NCBI RefSeq assembly: GCF_000716875.1
Contig: NZ_JNWQ01000016.1
Location: 26,439 to 90,438, forward strand
Length of the DNA: 64,000 nt
Source of the DNA: Streptomyces novaecaesareae
GTDB taxonomy: Bacteria; Actinomycetota; Actinomycetes; Streptomycetales; Streptomycetaceae
Direction of reading: 5' to 3'
In this document: in pieces, positions 8,689 through 17,261 of the stretch
How the letters are laid out: every line of letters begins with the position of its first letter
Numbering within the stretch: position 1 is the stretch's first letter
Translations under genes and position numbers: made by a program
The notes under the pieces: generated by a model
What the model saw: only the letters and a program-made list of their open reading frames with translations
Databases searched by the model: none
What the model was told of the DNA's origin: nothing

Positions 8689-9933
8689 ATGACCGACATG
8701 GTGGGTCGCATGACGAACCACGCATTACGTGCAGTCGACGCATTGTTCACGCCCGGGGCCCGGGAGGACCCCGTCCCGGTCTACCGCGAGTTGCACGCGG
8801 GCGGGCCGGTGCACCGGCTGAACGACGAGTGGGTGGTCGTCTGCGGGTACGCGGAGGTGGACGAGGTGCTGCGCAGCCCCGTCTTCCAGGTCAAGGACAA
8901 CGAGTTCCGTGAGCGGACCCGCCCCGGGTGGATCGCCGAACACCCCTCGGCCGCCATGATCAACGACTCGGTCATCCGGGCCCGGGCACCGCACCACGAG
9001 CGCGTCCGGCGCCTGTTGAGCCGGCCGCTGACCACCCGGCGGGTGGCCGCCCTGCGGGAGGCCGCGGTCGGCCACGCCCGCAGGCTCCTGGACGGCCTGG
9101 CCGAACGGGCCGCCGGCGGCGAGCCCGTGGACTTCGTGGACGGCTTCGCCTATCCGCTGCCGATCGCGCTGATCTGCGACCTGCTCGGGGTGCCCGCGGG
9201 GGACCGCACCTGGTTCCGCAGCCAGGCCACGGAGCTGGCGTACGTGCTCGAACCGGCCGGCCGCGAACGCGACCTGAGCCGGGCCGACGACGCGGCGAGC
9301 GCACTGATGGAGTACTTCGCGCGCATCGTCGGGGAGCGGCGCGAACGGCCGGGACAGGACCTGATCAGCTCCCTGGTCCAGGTGAGCGACACCGACGACG
9401 CACGGCTCAGCGAGCGCGAACTGGTCGTGAACCTGGTGCTGATGCTCGCCGCGGGGTTCGAGACCACCGCGAGCCTGCTGGCCAACGGGCTCGCGGTGCT
9501 GCTCGACCGCCCGGCGGACCGGGACCGGATCGCGCGGGATCCCGCGGCGGCGGCCGCCTGCGTGCAGGAGGTCCTGCGCTACGACCCGCCCGCGCAGGCC
9601 ACCGACCGGTGGGCGACCGGGGACGCGGAGGTCGGCGGGGTGCGGATCGCGGAGGGCACCCAGGTGCTGCTCCTGCTCGGGGCGGCCAACCGGGATCCCC
9701 GCCGCTTCCCGGAGCCCGACGTCTTCGACCCCGGCCGTCCGGCCGGCCAGGCGCTCTCCTTCGGGGCCGGGCCCCATTTCTGCCTGGGCTCGGCGTTCGG
9801 CCGGATGGAGGCGGAGGTGGCGTTCCGGGAGCTGTTCGCGAGGTTCCCGGCGATCTCCCTCGCCGGGACGCCCGCGCGCACCGACCGGCTGGCTCTGCGT
9901 GGATACGTGTCGCTGCCGGTGGCTCTGGGCTGA
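8689..9933 (+). CDS. Cytochrome P450 (first of two in the cluster)
   Basis: A P450 of about 414 residues. The heme-binding loop is FGAGPHFCLG near residue 355. The I-helix reads AGFETTAS, with Glu where many bacterial P450s have Asp. The K-helix is EVLRY. ATG codons at 8689, 8698 and 8710 are all possible starts. A TTA leucine codon at 8725-8727 lies just after them, which in Streptomyces implies dependence on the bldA tRNA. Candidate roles are 3-hydroxylation of picolinate or oxidation of the peptide; neither can be decided from sequence. It lies directly upstream of the SARP gene. Confidence 0.9.
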   Translation: MTDMVGRMTNHALRAVDALFTPGAREDPVPVYRELHAGGPVHRLNDEWVVVCGYAEVDEVLRSPVFQVKDNEFRERTRPGWIAEHPSAAMINDSVIRARAPHHERVRRLLSRPLTTRRVAALREAAVGHARRLLDGLAERAAGGEPVDFVDGFAYPLPIALICDLLGVPAGDRTWFRSQATELAYVLEPAGRERDLSRADDAASALMEYFARIVGERRERPGQDLISSLVQVSDTDDARLSERELVVNLVLMLAAGFETTASLLANGLAVLLDRPADRDRIARDPAAAAACVQEVLRYDPPAQATDRWATGDAEVGGVRIAEGTQVLLLLGAANRDPRRFPEPDVFDPGRPAGQALSFGAGPHFCLGSAFGRMEAEVAFRELFARFPAISLAGTPARTDRLALRGYVSLPVALG

Positions 9934-9989
9934 CGGGCCGCCGATCGGCTCCGCGGCACCGTCGGTTGCGATCCGCCGGTTGCGAGCTG

Positions 9990-10046
9990 CTAAAGCGTGA
10001 GTAAAGCCATCGACCCGTGAGTTTCCGGTCGAAAGTTGACCGAAAG
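9990..10046. promoter_or_regulatory. Two 11-bp-period heptamer pairs upstream of the SARP gene
   Basis: CTAAAGC (9990-9996) is followed 11 bp on by GTAAAGC (10001-10007). TCGAAAG (10029-10035) is followed 11 bp on by CCGAAAG (10040-10046). SARP proteins bind heptamer direct repeats at this period, so these may be autoregulatory sites. They lack the -10 spacing seen at the nadA and aryl-carrier promoters, so confidence is moderate to low. Confidence 0.4.
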
Positions 10047-10230
10047 GTTCCGCTCCTTGGGCCCGAGTGCCGCCGCCCGTTCCGCCGTTAGGCATCACGC
10101 GCGGGCGGTGGCGGCGTTCTCGTGCGGCGCGGGGCATCGGACGTGCCGCCGGAGGAGCCGCGACCGCACTTGACGATCCTCGCTCCCTCTGTTGAAGATC
10201 AAACCGACCGCGCGGTTTCGCTCGGTTGGG

Positions 10231-10260
10231 TTGTCAGGTGCGTGACGGTTTGGCTACATA
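10231..10260 (+). promoter_or_regulatory. Candidate promoter of the SARP gene
   Basis: TTGTCA (10231-10236) and TACATA (10255-10260) are separated by 18 bp. They lie about 35 bp before the SARP start codon in a locally AT-richer stretch. Confidence 0.4.
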
Positions 10261-10295
10261 CCGTGCGTGCGTGCGCGAGCAAGGGGGATTGTTCG

Positions 10296-11096
10296 TTGAG
10301 GATACAAATTCTGGGACCGCTCGAAGTGAAGACCGACAAGGGAGAGGACGTCACGCCCCGCCCGCTGAAGCTCCGTTCCCTGCTGGCCGCCCTGTGCGTC
10401 ACCGCCGGTCGCCCGGTCACCGCACCACAGCTGATCAACGTCCTGTGGTCGGACGAGCCGCCGCGCACGGCATCCACCGCGCTGCAGGTCTACGTCTCCA
10501 AACTGCGCAAGCACTTCCACGGCGTCGGTATCGACCCGAGCGTGCTCACGACGACACCGGCCGGGTACGTGTTCCGCCCGGGCGGCCATGTGATGGACCG
10601 CGACGGCTTCGACGCGCTGGTGGCCCAGGCCCGCTCCGCGGTCGTGGCCGGCCGCACGGAGGAAGCGGCGGGTGCGTTCTCCGACGCCCTGTCCCTCTGG
10701 AACGGTCCGGCACTGGCCGACCTCCGGGACGTACCGGCCCTGCGCAACTACGCCCGGCAGATGGACGAACGGCGCAACTCGGTGTACGAGCAGTGGCTCG
10801 AACTCGAGATCGGCCTGGGGCGCCACTCGATGCTCACCAGTGAGCTGTACGGGCTCATCGCCGAGAAGCCGATCTGGGAGAACCTCTACTTCTTCCTGAT
10901 GATCGCCCTCTACCGCAGCGGCCGGATCTCCGAATGCCTGGACGTGTACAACCGCATCCGGCGCATCCTGATCGAGGAACTGGGCATGGAGCCCAGCGCG
11001 CGGCTGCAGTACCTGCACCGCGCCGTGCTGTCCAGGGAGGCGTGGCTGGAGTGCCCCACGGCGCCGCTGGCGACGGCGGGCACGTCGTCGCTGTGA
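10296..11096 (+). CDS. SARP-family pathway activator
   Basis: A 266-residue regulator of the AfsR/ActII-ORF4 group. The OmpR-like DNA-binding domain covers about residues 1-95 (RIQILGPLEV, LLAALCVTAGRPV, LQVYVSKLRKHF). The bacterial transcriptional activation (TPR-like) domain follows to about residue 250, including the conserved LYFFLMIALYRSGR region. There is no NB-ARC extension. I chose the TTG at 10296 because AAGGGGGA lies 7 bp upstream and the SARP domain begins immediately; an upstream in-frame start would add 58 unrelated residues. It is probably the cluster activator, acting through the 11-bp-period repeats described at 16128 and 34889. Confidence 0.9.
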   Translation: MRIQILGPLEVKTDKGEDVTPRPLKLRSLLAALCVTAGRPVTAPQLINVLWSDEPPRTASTALQVYVSKLRKHFHGVGIDPSVLTTTPAGYVFRPGGHVMDRDGFDALVAQARSAVVAGRTEEAAGAFSDALSLWNGPALADLRDVPALRNYARQMDERRNSVYEQWLELEIGLGRHSMLTSELYGLIAEKPIWENLYFFLMIALYRSGRISECLDVYNRIRRILIEELGMEPSARLQYLHRAVLSREAWLECPTAPLATAGTSSL

Positions 11097-11139
11097 CGGC
11101 CCACCAGGTCCGCCAGGTTCGTCAGGTCCTCCAGGCCGC

Positions 11140-11832
11140 TCAGCCCACCGGCCGTGGCCGTTCCGCTTCCTGCCGTCGCAACAGGGCGGACAGATGGGTG
11201 CTCGCCTCGGCCGCCGCCCGCTCGGCATCGCCGGCCCGCACCGCTTCGAGGAGCCTGCGGTGGGAGGCGAGGCCGGACTCCGCGCCGCACGGATCCATGC
11301 AGGTGACCACGCTGGCCAGCACGGCCTCGTAGCAACCGCGGTACAGACCGGCGAGGACGCCGTTCCCGGTGTACTCCACGAGTGCCGTGTGGAACTCGGT
11401 GTCCTGCTGCGCCTGGGCCTCCCACCCGCCCTCGCGCGCCGCCGCCTCGCACGCCGAGAGCCGGTCCTCCAGCGCGCGCAGGCCGTCCTCGTCCGCCACG
11501 TGGGCCGCGAGCCGCGCGGCCTCGACCTCCAGCCCGCGCCGGACCTGGAGCACGTCGCGCAGTTCGGTCGTGGGCAGGCGGCGCAGTGCGACCGACAACT
11601 CGCTGGTGGCCCGCACGTACGTGCCACTGCCCTGCCGGACCTGGAGGAGCCCGGAGTGCGAGAGTGCCCGGACGGCCTCGCGAACGGTGTTGCGGGCCAC
11701 CTGGAGTTCGTCGACCAGCACCGCCTCGGTGGGAATGCGGCGCCCGACCGGCCAGGCACCGGCGGTGATCTGCCGGCGCATGTGCTCGATCACCTGGTCG
11801 ACCAGGAGGGCGCGGCGGATCGCCGTCACCAC
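11140..11832 (-). CDS. GntR/FadR-family regulator
   Basis: A 230-residue protein with an N-terminal winged helix (about residues 8-75; GRRIPTEAVLVDEL and SGTYVRA) and an all-helical FCD ligand domain whose metal-type residues include EFH near residue 147. It starts at GTG 11832, overlapping the thioesterase stop, or at the next GTG (11829, a GTGA junction). It is convergent with the SARP. FCD regulators usually sense organic acids, so nicotinate, quinolinate or a keto acid of this pathway is a reasonable guess, not evidence. Confidence 0.85.
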   Translation of the reverse strand: MVTAIRRALLVDQVIEHMRRQITAGAWPVGRRIPTEAVLVDELQVARNTVREAVRALSHSGLLQVRQGSGTYVRATSELSVALRRLPTTELRDVLQVRRGLEVEAARLAAHVADEDGLRALEDRLSACEAAAREGGWEAQAQQDTEFHTALVEYTGNGVLAGLYRGCYEAVLASVVTCMDPCGAESGLASHRRLLEAVRAGDAERAAAEASTHLSALLRRQEAERPRPVG

Positions 11833-12590
11833 GAGAGCCTCGCCCGGAGCTCGGACGTCAGCACGGAGAGGAACGCATCAGCATTGTCCCGGAGGAAGAA
11901 GTGCCCGCCCTCGATCTCGTGGTACCGGAAGTCCGCCGTGGTCTGCTCCGCCCAGGCGCGGACGTGCTCCACCGGGGCGAGCCGGTCGCCGGGGCTGGTG
12001 AAGGCCGTGAGCGGGCAGGGCAGCGGGGCCTCGTCCCGGTAGCGGTAGGTGTCCACCACCTCCAGGTCGGCCCGCAGGGTCCGCACCACCATCGCGCGCA
12101 GCTGCTCGTCCTCGAACACCCAGGCCGGAGTGCCGTGCATCTCCATGACCCGCTGGACGAACTCCTCCTCCGGAAGGTGGTGGATGGCCGCCCACGGCGG
12201 CGGTACCTGCGCCGCTCCGCGGCCCGACACCATGACGAACTCGGGCGCGGGGCAGCCCCGGGCGCGCAGCCACCGGGCCGTCTCGAAGGCCAGCAGGCTG
12301 CCCATGCTGTGCCCGAAGAGGGCGTAGGGCCGGTCGGTGCGCTCGGCCAGCACCGCCCCGAGCCCGGCGACGACGTCGTCCAGCCGGCGCAGCGGCTCCT
12401 CGCGGAAGCGCTCCTCACGGCCCGGCAGCTGTACGGCGTTGACCTCCACCCCGGCCGGCAGCCGGTGCGCCCAGCTGCGGTACATCGACGCTCCACCGCC
12501 CGCGTACGGGATGCAGAAGAGCGTCAACCGGGCCTCGGCGTCGGGCCGGGGGGTGACCAGCCACCGGCTCGTGCGGTTCGTCGTTTCCAT
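11826..12590 (-). CDS. Type II thioesterase
   Basis: A 254-residue stand-alone alpha/beta hydrolase of the NRPS/PKS editing class. It shows CIPYAGGGASMYRSW, the nucleophile motif GHSMG, and a C-terminal EGGHFFL histidine. GGAGG precedes the ATG at 12590. It may remove stalled acyl groups. In the pathway proposed here it could also release 3-(3-pyridyl)pyruvate from the KS-AT-KR-DH-ACP synthase, which has no thioesterase of its own. That second role is inference. It overlaps the GntR gene by 7 bp. Confidence 0.9.
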   Translation of the reverse strand: METTNRTSRWLVTPRPDAEARLTLFCIPYAGGGASMYRSWAHRLPAGVEVNAVQLPGREERFREEPLRRLDDVVAGLGAVLAERTDRPYALFGHSMGSLLAFETARWLRARGCPAPEFVMVSGRGAAQVPPPWAAIHHLPEEEFVQRVMEMHGTPAWVFEDEQLRAMVVRTLRADLEVVDTYRYRDEAPLPCPLTAFTSPGDRLAPVEHVRAWAEQTTADFRYHEIEGGHFFLRDNADAFLSVLTSELRARLSW

Positions 12591-12625
12591 GGTGTCCTCC
12601 GGGACCTCTCGGTGGGTGGGCGGAC

Positions 12626-13180
12626 TCAGCGCGAGGCGGCGGGAAGCCGGCCGGCGCAGGCGTCCAGGGCATCGGCGACGGTGCGCACCTGCCGCACCGC
12701 CGCCAGCGAGCGCTCCTGCACGAAGCCGCGCGCCCGGGCGTCGGCGACCCAGTCGAGCAGGCCGCCGAAGTGGTCGTCGGGGTCGAGCAGGACGAGGGGC
12801 TTGTCGTGCGCCCCGACCATGCGTTCCGTCCAGGCGGTGAAGATCTCGTCGCAGGTGCCGACGCCGCCCGGCAGCGCGAGCAGGGCGTCGGCCTCCTCGG
12901 TCATCCGCTGCTTGCGGGCACCCATGCTCCGGGCGACGATCAGCCGGTCGCTGTCGCGGTCGGCGCGGTGCAGCAGGGAGTCCGAGACGATCCCCACCGT
13001 CCGCCCGCCGGCCGCCCGGGCGGCGGAAGCCACCGCGCCCATCATCGAGACGTGCTCGCCGCCGGAGACCAGCGTCCAGCCGCGGGCGGCGACGGCCGTG
13101 CCCACCTCCTGCGCCAGCTTCAGGTACCGGTCGTCGACCGAGTCCGAGGAACTGCAGAAGACACACACCGAAAGAGTCAT
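12626..13180 (-). CDS. LOG-family nucleoside 5'-monophosphate phosphoribohydrolase; candidate nicotinate-releasing enzyme
   Basis: A 184-residue Rossmann protein of the TIGR00730/LOG family. It opens SVCVFCSSSD and carries GARKQRM and the signature PGGVGTCDE. LOG enzymes cleave the N-glycosidic bond of nucleoside 5'-monophosphates, releasing the base and ribose 5-phosphate; the known substrates are cytokinin nucleotides and AMP. NadC, encoded about 6 kb away, makes nicotinate mononucleotide, and the pathway then needs free nicotinate. I therefore propose NaMN hydrolysis as its job. The fold is clear; the substrate is inference. It lies in the same minus-strand group as AMP ligase 1, interrupted by the oppositely oriented PPTase gene. 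Confidence 0.85.
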   Translation of the reverse strand: MTLSVCVFCSSSDSVDDRYLKLAQEVGTAVAARGWTLVSGGEHVSMMGAVASAARAAGGRTVGIVSDSLLHRADRDSDRLIVARSMGARKQRMTEEADALLALPGGVGTCDEIFTAWTERMVGAHDKPLVLLDPDDHFGGLLDWVADARARGFVQERSLAAVRQVRTVADALDACAGRLPAASR

Positions 13181-13225
13181 GGAAGCCGTCCTGTCCGATC
13201 CGTCGTGCGAAGGAGTGGTGGCCGC

Positions 13226-14104
13226 GTGAGGGCCGTCGTCGACATGAATCCGGAACTGCCGAAGGGCACCGTCCACGTGTGGTGGGGGACGGTGGGCGAC
13301 GTGCGTGCGCACCACCGCGACCTGCTCGGCGAACAGGAGCGGGAACGCCTCGCGCAGCTGCGCCGGGACGGTGACGCGGCCCGGTTCGTCATGGGCTGCG
13401 CCCTGATCCGGCTGGCCGTGGCCGGCTACACGGGCGTCGCGCCCGGCGAGGTGCCCGTCATCCGGGAGTGCGACGGATGCGGCGGACCGCACGGCAAGCC
13501 CAGGGTGGCCGTGGGCGGGTCCATCGAGTTGTCGCTGTCCCACGCGGGCGAGCACATCGCCCTCGCCGTGGCTCGGGAGACACCCCTGGGGATCGACGTG
13601 GAGAGCGACGACGGAACCATCGACCTGCCGCGGCTCGCCCCCCGGGTGCTGTCGTCGGCGGAGGTGCCCGGCTACGCGGAGCTGGCGGAATCCGAGCGCC
13701 GGCACCGGGTGCTGTCCGTGTGGACGTGCAAGGAGGCGGCACTGAAGGCGACCGGTGACGGACTGCGCTTCCCCATGAACCGGCTGGGGGTGGCGGATCC
13801 GGAGGGCGCGCCCCGGCTCACGCACTGGGAGGGCCGGCCGTGGCTGGTCGAGGAGATGCGGCTGACCCGGCTCGACGCGCCCCCCGGGTACGCCGCGGTC
13901 CTCGCCGTGCTCGGACCGCCCGGATCCGCCGTCCGGCACGGGGAGTTCGCGCACCTGACCGCGCTCGCGGAGGGTCACGGGCGGGCAGCCCGCTCGGCCG
14001 CCACCAGCCGCGCGGCCTCGGCGCGCAGCGCCACCTTGTTCACCTTGCCGACGCCGGCCAGCGGCAGCGCCTCGGCCGGAACGAGCCGCTCCGGCAGCTT
14101 GTAG
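13226..14104 (+). CDS. Sfp-type 4'-phosphopantetheinyl transferase
   Basis: A PPTase that activates carrier proteins. The motifs GKPRVA, PLGIDVES and WTCKEAALKATG are the three conserved Sfp blocks. The start is GTG 13226, 11 bp after AAGGAG; an ATG at 13244 is the alternative. The frame continues to 14104 (292 residues), so the last ~43 codons run antisense through the end of AMP ligase 1. The functional fold should end near residue 245. It sits divergently from the LOG gene, inside a group of minus-strand genes. It presumably primes ACP1, the aryl carrier, and the NRPS/PKS carriers. Confidence 0.9.
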   Translation: MRAVVDMNPELPKGTVHVWWGTVGDVRAHHRDLLGEQERERLAQLRRDGDAARFVMGCALIRLAVAGYTGVAPGEVPVIRECDGCGGPHGKPRVAVGGSIELSLSHAGEHIALAVARETPLGIDVESDDGTIDLPRLAPRVLSSAEVPGYAELAESERRHRVLSVWTCKEAALKATGDGLRFPMNRLGVADPEGAPRLTHWEGRPWLVEEMRLTRLDAPPGYAAVLAVLGPPGSAVRHGEFAHLTALAEGHGRAARSAATSRAASARSATLFTLPTPASGSASAGTSRSGSL

Positions 14105-15687
14105 CGGGCCAGCCCCTTGTCCTCCAGGTGGCGCCGCAGCTCGCGCAGGGTGGGGGCCCCGTCCGCTGCCCCCACCACGAAGAGGCACACGGCCTCGCCG
14201 TAGAGGGGGTGCGGCATCGCGACCGCGGCGACGGCGCGGACGCCCGGGTGGGTCAGCACGACCGCCTCCAGCTCGTCCGCGGGGATCTTCTCGCCACCCC
14301 GGTTGATGACGTCCTTCACCCGCCCCGCGACCACCAGGTTGCCGCTGGGGTGCAGCCGGACCAGGTCGCCGGTGCGGTAGTAGCCGTCCGCGGTGAACGC
14401 GCGGGCGTTGCCCTCCTGCTCGCCGTAGTAGCCGGCCAGCACGCTGGGGCCCCGGGTGAGGAGTTCGCCGGTCTGCCCCGGGCCCACCGCGCGGCCGGAC
14501 TCGTCGACGACGAGGAGTTCGTCGCCGGCGGCCGAGGGGCGGCCCTGGGTCTCGTCCACCACCGCGTCCGGGTCGTCGAGGCGGGTGAAGTTGAGCAGGC
14601 CCTCGCTCATCCCGTAGACCTGCTGGACCCGGCAGCCCAGCTGCTCGCGCACCCGGCGGGCGGTGGTGGCGTCCAGCCGCGAGCCGCCGATCTGCAGCAC
14701 CCGAAGGCTCGTCAGGTCGTGTTCGCCCGCCTCGGCGGCCGCGAGCCACTGGAGGAGGACCGCGGGGGCCAGGGCGCAGTGCGTCACGCCTTCGCGCTCG
14801 ATGATCGCCAGGGCCTGCCGGGGGTCGTCGGGGGAGCCGAGGACGATCCGGCCCCCGCGCGAGAGCGTGCCGAGGATCCCGGGGTGGCCGAAGACGAAGC
14901 TGTGCGACGCCGGCAGCACCGCCAGGTAGACGGAGGACTCGGTCAGCCCGGACACCTCGGCCGCGGAGCCGATCACGTGCCCGAACGCCTCGTGGGGGCG
15001 CGGTATCGCCTTGGGCGGGCCGGTGGTGCCGCTGGAGAGCAGGAACAGTGCGTTGTCCCGCGGGTCGGGCGGCTGCGGGGTGTCGCCCGCGGGGTGGAGC
15101 GGTCCGTGGTCCGGGGCGTCGACGCCGGGCAGCACGCCGCCCAGCGCCAGCGCGGTGAGGTCGGCCAGGCCCTCCCGGGCCGCCAGGTCCTCGTCCGCCG
15201 TGCCCCGGTCCTCGCGGGTGACGAGCAGCGTGCGGATGCCCGGGTGCCGCTCCCGCAGGCGCTCGGCCATGGCCAGGTGGTCGAAGCGGCGCGAGCGGCG
15301 CGGCACGGCCAGCGCGACCGGCCGGGTGACGCTCAGGACGTGGTCGAGCTCGTGCTCGCGCAGCGCCGGCAGGGCCACCACCGGAGGCGCGCCGAGCCGG
15401 ATCAGGGCGAGCGTGGTGACCACGTACTCCAGGCCGTTGGGCAGCTGGACGAGCACGTGGTCGCCGCGGCCGATGCCGAGGCGGTGGAGCCGGGACGCCG
15501 CCGCGTCGACGGCTGCGGCGAGTTCGCCGTACGTGAGCCGGCGGTCGCCGTCGACGACGGCGCAGCGGTCCGGGTACGCCCGCGAGGCGCCGAGCGCCAG
15601 GTCGGTGACGAGCCGGGGCTGCCACCAGCCGCGCCGACGGTACTCCTCGGCGCGCTCGGCGGGGACGGGCACGATGCCGTCGGTCAT
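13975..15687 (-). CDS. Aryl-AMP ligase 1 (EntE/DhbE fold); proposed nicotinate-activating enzyme
   Basis: A 570-residue stand-alone adenylation enzyme of the 2,3-dihydroxybenzoate-AMP ligase group. P-loop: [18 protein letters not shown]; also [12 protein letters not shown], and the C-terminal catalytic lysine in [11 protein letters not shown]. The aryl-pocket loop reads [12 protein letters not shown]; DhbE/EntE have HN in this position, so the asparagine that contacts the ortho-hydroxyl is Ser here. This suits a substrate lacking an ortho-hydroxyl, such as nicotinate. The ATG overlaps the ACP1 stop (ATGA), and the gene is divergent from nadABC. Nicotinate specificity is inference from context plus the pocket change. 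Its 3' end overlaps the PPTase gene. Confidence 0.88.
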   Translation of the reverse strand: MTDGIVPVPAERAEEYRRRGWWQPRLVTDLALGASRAYPDRCAVVDGDRRLTYGELAAAVDAAASRLHRLGIGRGDHVLVQLPNGLEYVVTTLALIRLGAPPVVALPALREHELDHVLSVTRPVALAVPRRSRRFDHLAMAERLRERHPGIRTLLVTREDRGTADEDLAAREGLADLTALALGGVLPGVDAPDHGPLHPAGDTPQPPDPRDNALFLLSSGTTGPPKAIPRPHEAFGHVIGSAAEVSGLTESSVYLAVLPASHSFVFGHPGILGTLSRGGRIVLGSPDDPRQALAIIEREGVTHCALAPAVLLQWLAAAEAGEHDLTSLRVLQIGGSRLDATTARRVREQLGCRVQQVYGMSEGLLNFTRLDDPDAVVDETQGRPSAAGDELLVVDESGRAVGPGQTGELLTRGPSVLAGYYGEQEGNARAFTADGYYRTGDLVRLHPSGNLVVAGRVKDVINRGGEKIPADELEAVVLTHPGVRAVAAVAMPHPLYGEAVCLFVVGAADGAPTLRELRRHLEDKGLARYKLPERLVPAEALPLAGVGKVNKVALRAEAARLVAAERAARP

Positions 15688-15953
15688 CGGCCGCCCTCTC
15701 CGCTGGCCCCGGCCCCGGAGCCGTCCCCAGGGGCCCGGTCGATCGCCTCGGCCAGTTCGGCCAGGGAGTAGTCGTGCCGGTCCCAGAGGTCGACGTGCGC
15801 GCGCAGCCGCTCCTCGATCTCCAGCTCCAGCTGGGCGGTCTCGGTGGAGTCCAGGCCGAGGCCGGACCGCAGCCGGGAGCCGGGCGTCAGTTCGTCCGCC
15901 GGCACGCCCAGCTCCGTGAGAATGCTGCGCAGTTCATCGAGAGTCGCGTTCAC
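15684..15953 (-). CDS. Discrete acyl carrier protein (ACP1), partner of AMP ligase 1
   Basis: An 89-residue carrier protein whose phosphopantetheine serine lies in LGLDSTETAQLELEIEERL (near residue 39). The start is the GTG at 15953, preceded by a perfect AGGAGG 5 bp away; the longer frame to 16019 is not supported. It is translationally coupled to AMP ligase 1 (ATGA). I propose it carries nicotinyl thioester to the KS of the PKS at 19803. It is distinct from the EntB-like aryl carrier at 34956. Confidence 0.88.
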   Translation of the reverse strand: MNATLDELRSILTELGVPADELTPGSRLRSGLGLDSTETAQLELEIEERLRAHVDLWDRHDYSLAELAEAIDRAPGDGSGAGASGEGGR

Positions 15954-16021
15954 AGAACCTCCTGGAGAAGGACTTCTCCGCGCGGGCTTTTGACGGTAAA
16001 CCGGATGCCGGGCGGCCATGG

Positions 16022-16031
16022 ATCACGTGAT
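16022..16031. promoter_or_regulatory. Perfect 10-bp palindrome ATCACGTGAT in the ACP1/nadA divergent region
   Basis: ATCACGTGAT lies about 70 bp upstream of ACP1 (minus strand) and could be an operator for a dimeric regulator such as the cluster GntR. The 261-bp region 15954-16214 contains no gene. Confidence 0.3.
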
Positions 16032-16127
16032 ACGCCGCCATGCTAGCGCCCCGCCCGTCGCATTTTTCGCCGGGTCCGCGGGATTTCCGTACTTCTTTAG
16101 CGTCGGATATCCGGCCGACTGGCGAAC

Positions 16128-16160
16128 TTTAAGGTCAGTTTTAGGGCGCTCGATTACGTT
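16128..16160 (+). promoter_or_regulatory. SARP operator plus -10 element of the nadA operon
   Basis: TTTAAGG (16128-16134), 4 bp, TTTTAGG (16139-16145), 9 bp, then TACGTT (16155-16160), which fits TANNNT. The two heptamers are 11 bp apart, as in SARP boxes. The same two heptamers, with identical spacing and distance to a -10, occur at 34889-34921. No -35 is needed when a SARP fills that position. Transcription should start near 16167, about 48 bp before nadA. Confidence 0.75.
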
Positions 16161-16214
16161 GATTCCCTCAGACAAATTGGTTCGCCAGGCTTTCGGTTGG
16201 AAGGGCTTGAACAG

Positions 16215-17261
16215 ATGACGGCGGAAGCGATTCCCGTGGTGGCCTCGTCCGACGGCGGGCGCGCGGAGGGTGACCTGACCCCGTACGGAGGGGTGGCGGC
16301 CGATGCGGCCTGGCGCGAGGAGGTGCTGCGGCTCGCCGAGCAGCACAACGCGGTGATTCTGGCGCACAACTACCAGCTGCCGGAGATCCAGGAAATCGCG
16401 CACCACGTGGGCGACTCCCTCGGACTGAGCCGGATCGCCGCCGAGTGCGACGCCGACACCATCATCTTCTGTGGTGTCCACTTCATGGCGGAAACGGCCA
16501 AGATGCTGGCCCCGGAGAAGCGGGTCATCATTCCGGACGCCCGGGCCGGCTGTTCGCTGGCCGACTCCATCACGGCCGAAGAGCTGCGTGAGTGGAAAGC
16601 CGAGCACCCGGGCGCGGTGGTGGTCTCCTACGTGAACACCACCGCCGAGGTGAAAGCGGAAACCGATATCTGCTGCACCTCCTCCAACGCGGTCGAGGTG
16701 GTCGAGTCGATCCCGGCCGACCGCGAGGTCCTCTTCTGCCCGGACCAGTTCCTCGGCGCCCACGTCAAGCGGGAGACCGGCCGGCAGAACATGCACATCT
16801 GGGCCGGTGAGTGCCATGTGCACGCCGGTATCAACGGTGCCGAGCTGGCCGACCGGGCGGCCGCCAACCCCGACGCCGACCTCTTCGTCCACCCCGAGTG
16901 CGGCTGCGCCACCTCCGCGCTGTACCTCGCGGGCGAGGGCATCGTGCCCCAGGAGCGGGTGAAGATCCTCTCCACCGGCGGGATGCTCGACGCGGCACGC
17001 GAGACCGGGGCGCGCTCCGTCCTGGTGGCCACCGAGATCGGGATGCTGCACCAGCTGCGCAAGGCGGCGCCGGAGATCGACTTCCGGGCCGTCAACGAGC
17101 GCGCCTCCTGCCGCTACATGAAGATGATCACGCCGGCCGCGCTGCTGCGCGCACTGCGCGAGGGCGCCGACGAGGTGCACGTGGACCCGGAGATCGCCGC
17201 TCGCGGCCGGGAGTCCGTCCAGCGGATGATCGCCATCGGCCGACCGGGCGGTGGGGAATGA
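16215..17261 (+). CDS. nadA: Quinolinate synthase
   Basis: A 348-residue [4Fe-4S] enzyme condensing iminoaspartate with dihydroxyacetone phosphate to quinolinate. Family motifs are [36 protein letters not shown] and ASCRYMKM, including the cluster cysteines. The ATG at 16215 follows GGAAGGG; an upstream TTG adds six residues and is less likely. It is the first gene of a coupled nadA-nadB-nadC-PKS operon. It is probably a cluster copy in addition to a primary NAD-pathway set, dedicated to the pyridine ring of the product. Confidence 0.95.
   Translation: MTAEAIPVVASSDGGRAEGDLTPYGGVAADAAWREEVLRLAEQHNAVILAHNYQLPEIQEIAHHVGDSLGLSRIAAECDADTIIFCGVHFMAETAKMLAPEKRVIIPDARAGCSLADSITAEELREWKAEHPGAVVVSYVNTTAEVKAETDICCTSSNAVEVVESIPADREVLFCPDQFLGAHVKRETGRQNMHIWAGECHVHAGINGAELADRAAANPDADLFVHPECGCATSALYLAGEGIVPQERVKILSTGGMLDAARETGARSVLVATEIGMLHQLRKAAPEIDFRAVNERASCRYMKMITPAALLRALREGADEVHVDPEIAARGRESVQRMIAIGRPGGGE

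Larger units (their letters stand above)
9934..10295. other. Gene-free region between P450 and SARP
   Basis: No credible gene lies in these 362 bp. They hold two direct-repeat pairs with an 11-bp period, CTAAAGC/GTAAAGC (9990/10001) and TCGAAAG/CCGAAAG (10029/10040), and a likely SARP promoter at 10231-10260. Confidence 0.6.

Noticed and set aside
10122..10295. 58-residue N-terminal extension of the SARP
   Set aside because: It overlaps the predicted promoter, and the SARP domain starts exactly at the TTG with a strong AAGGGGGA site.
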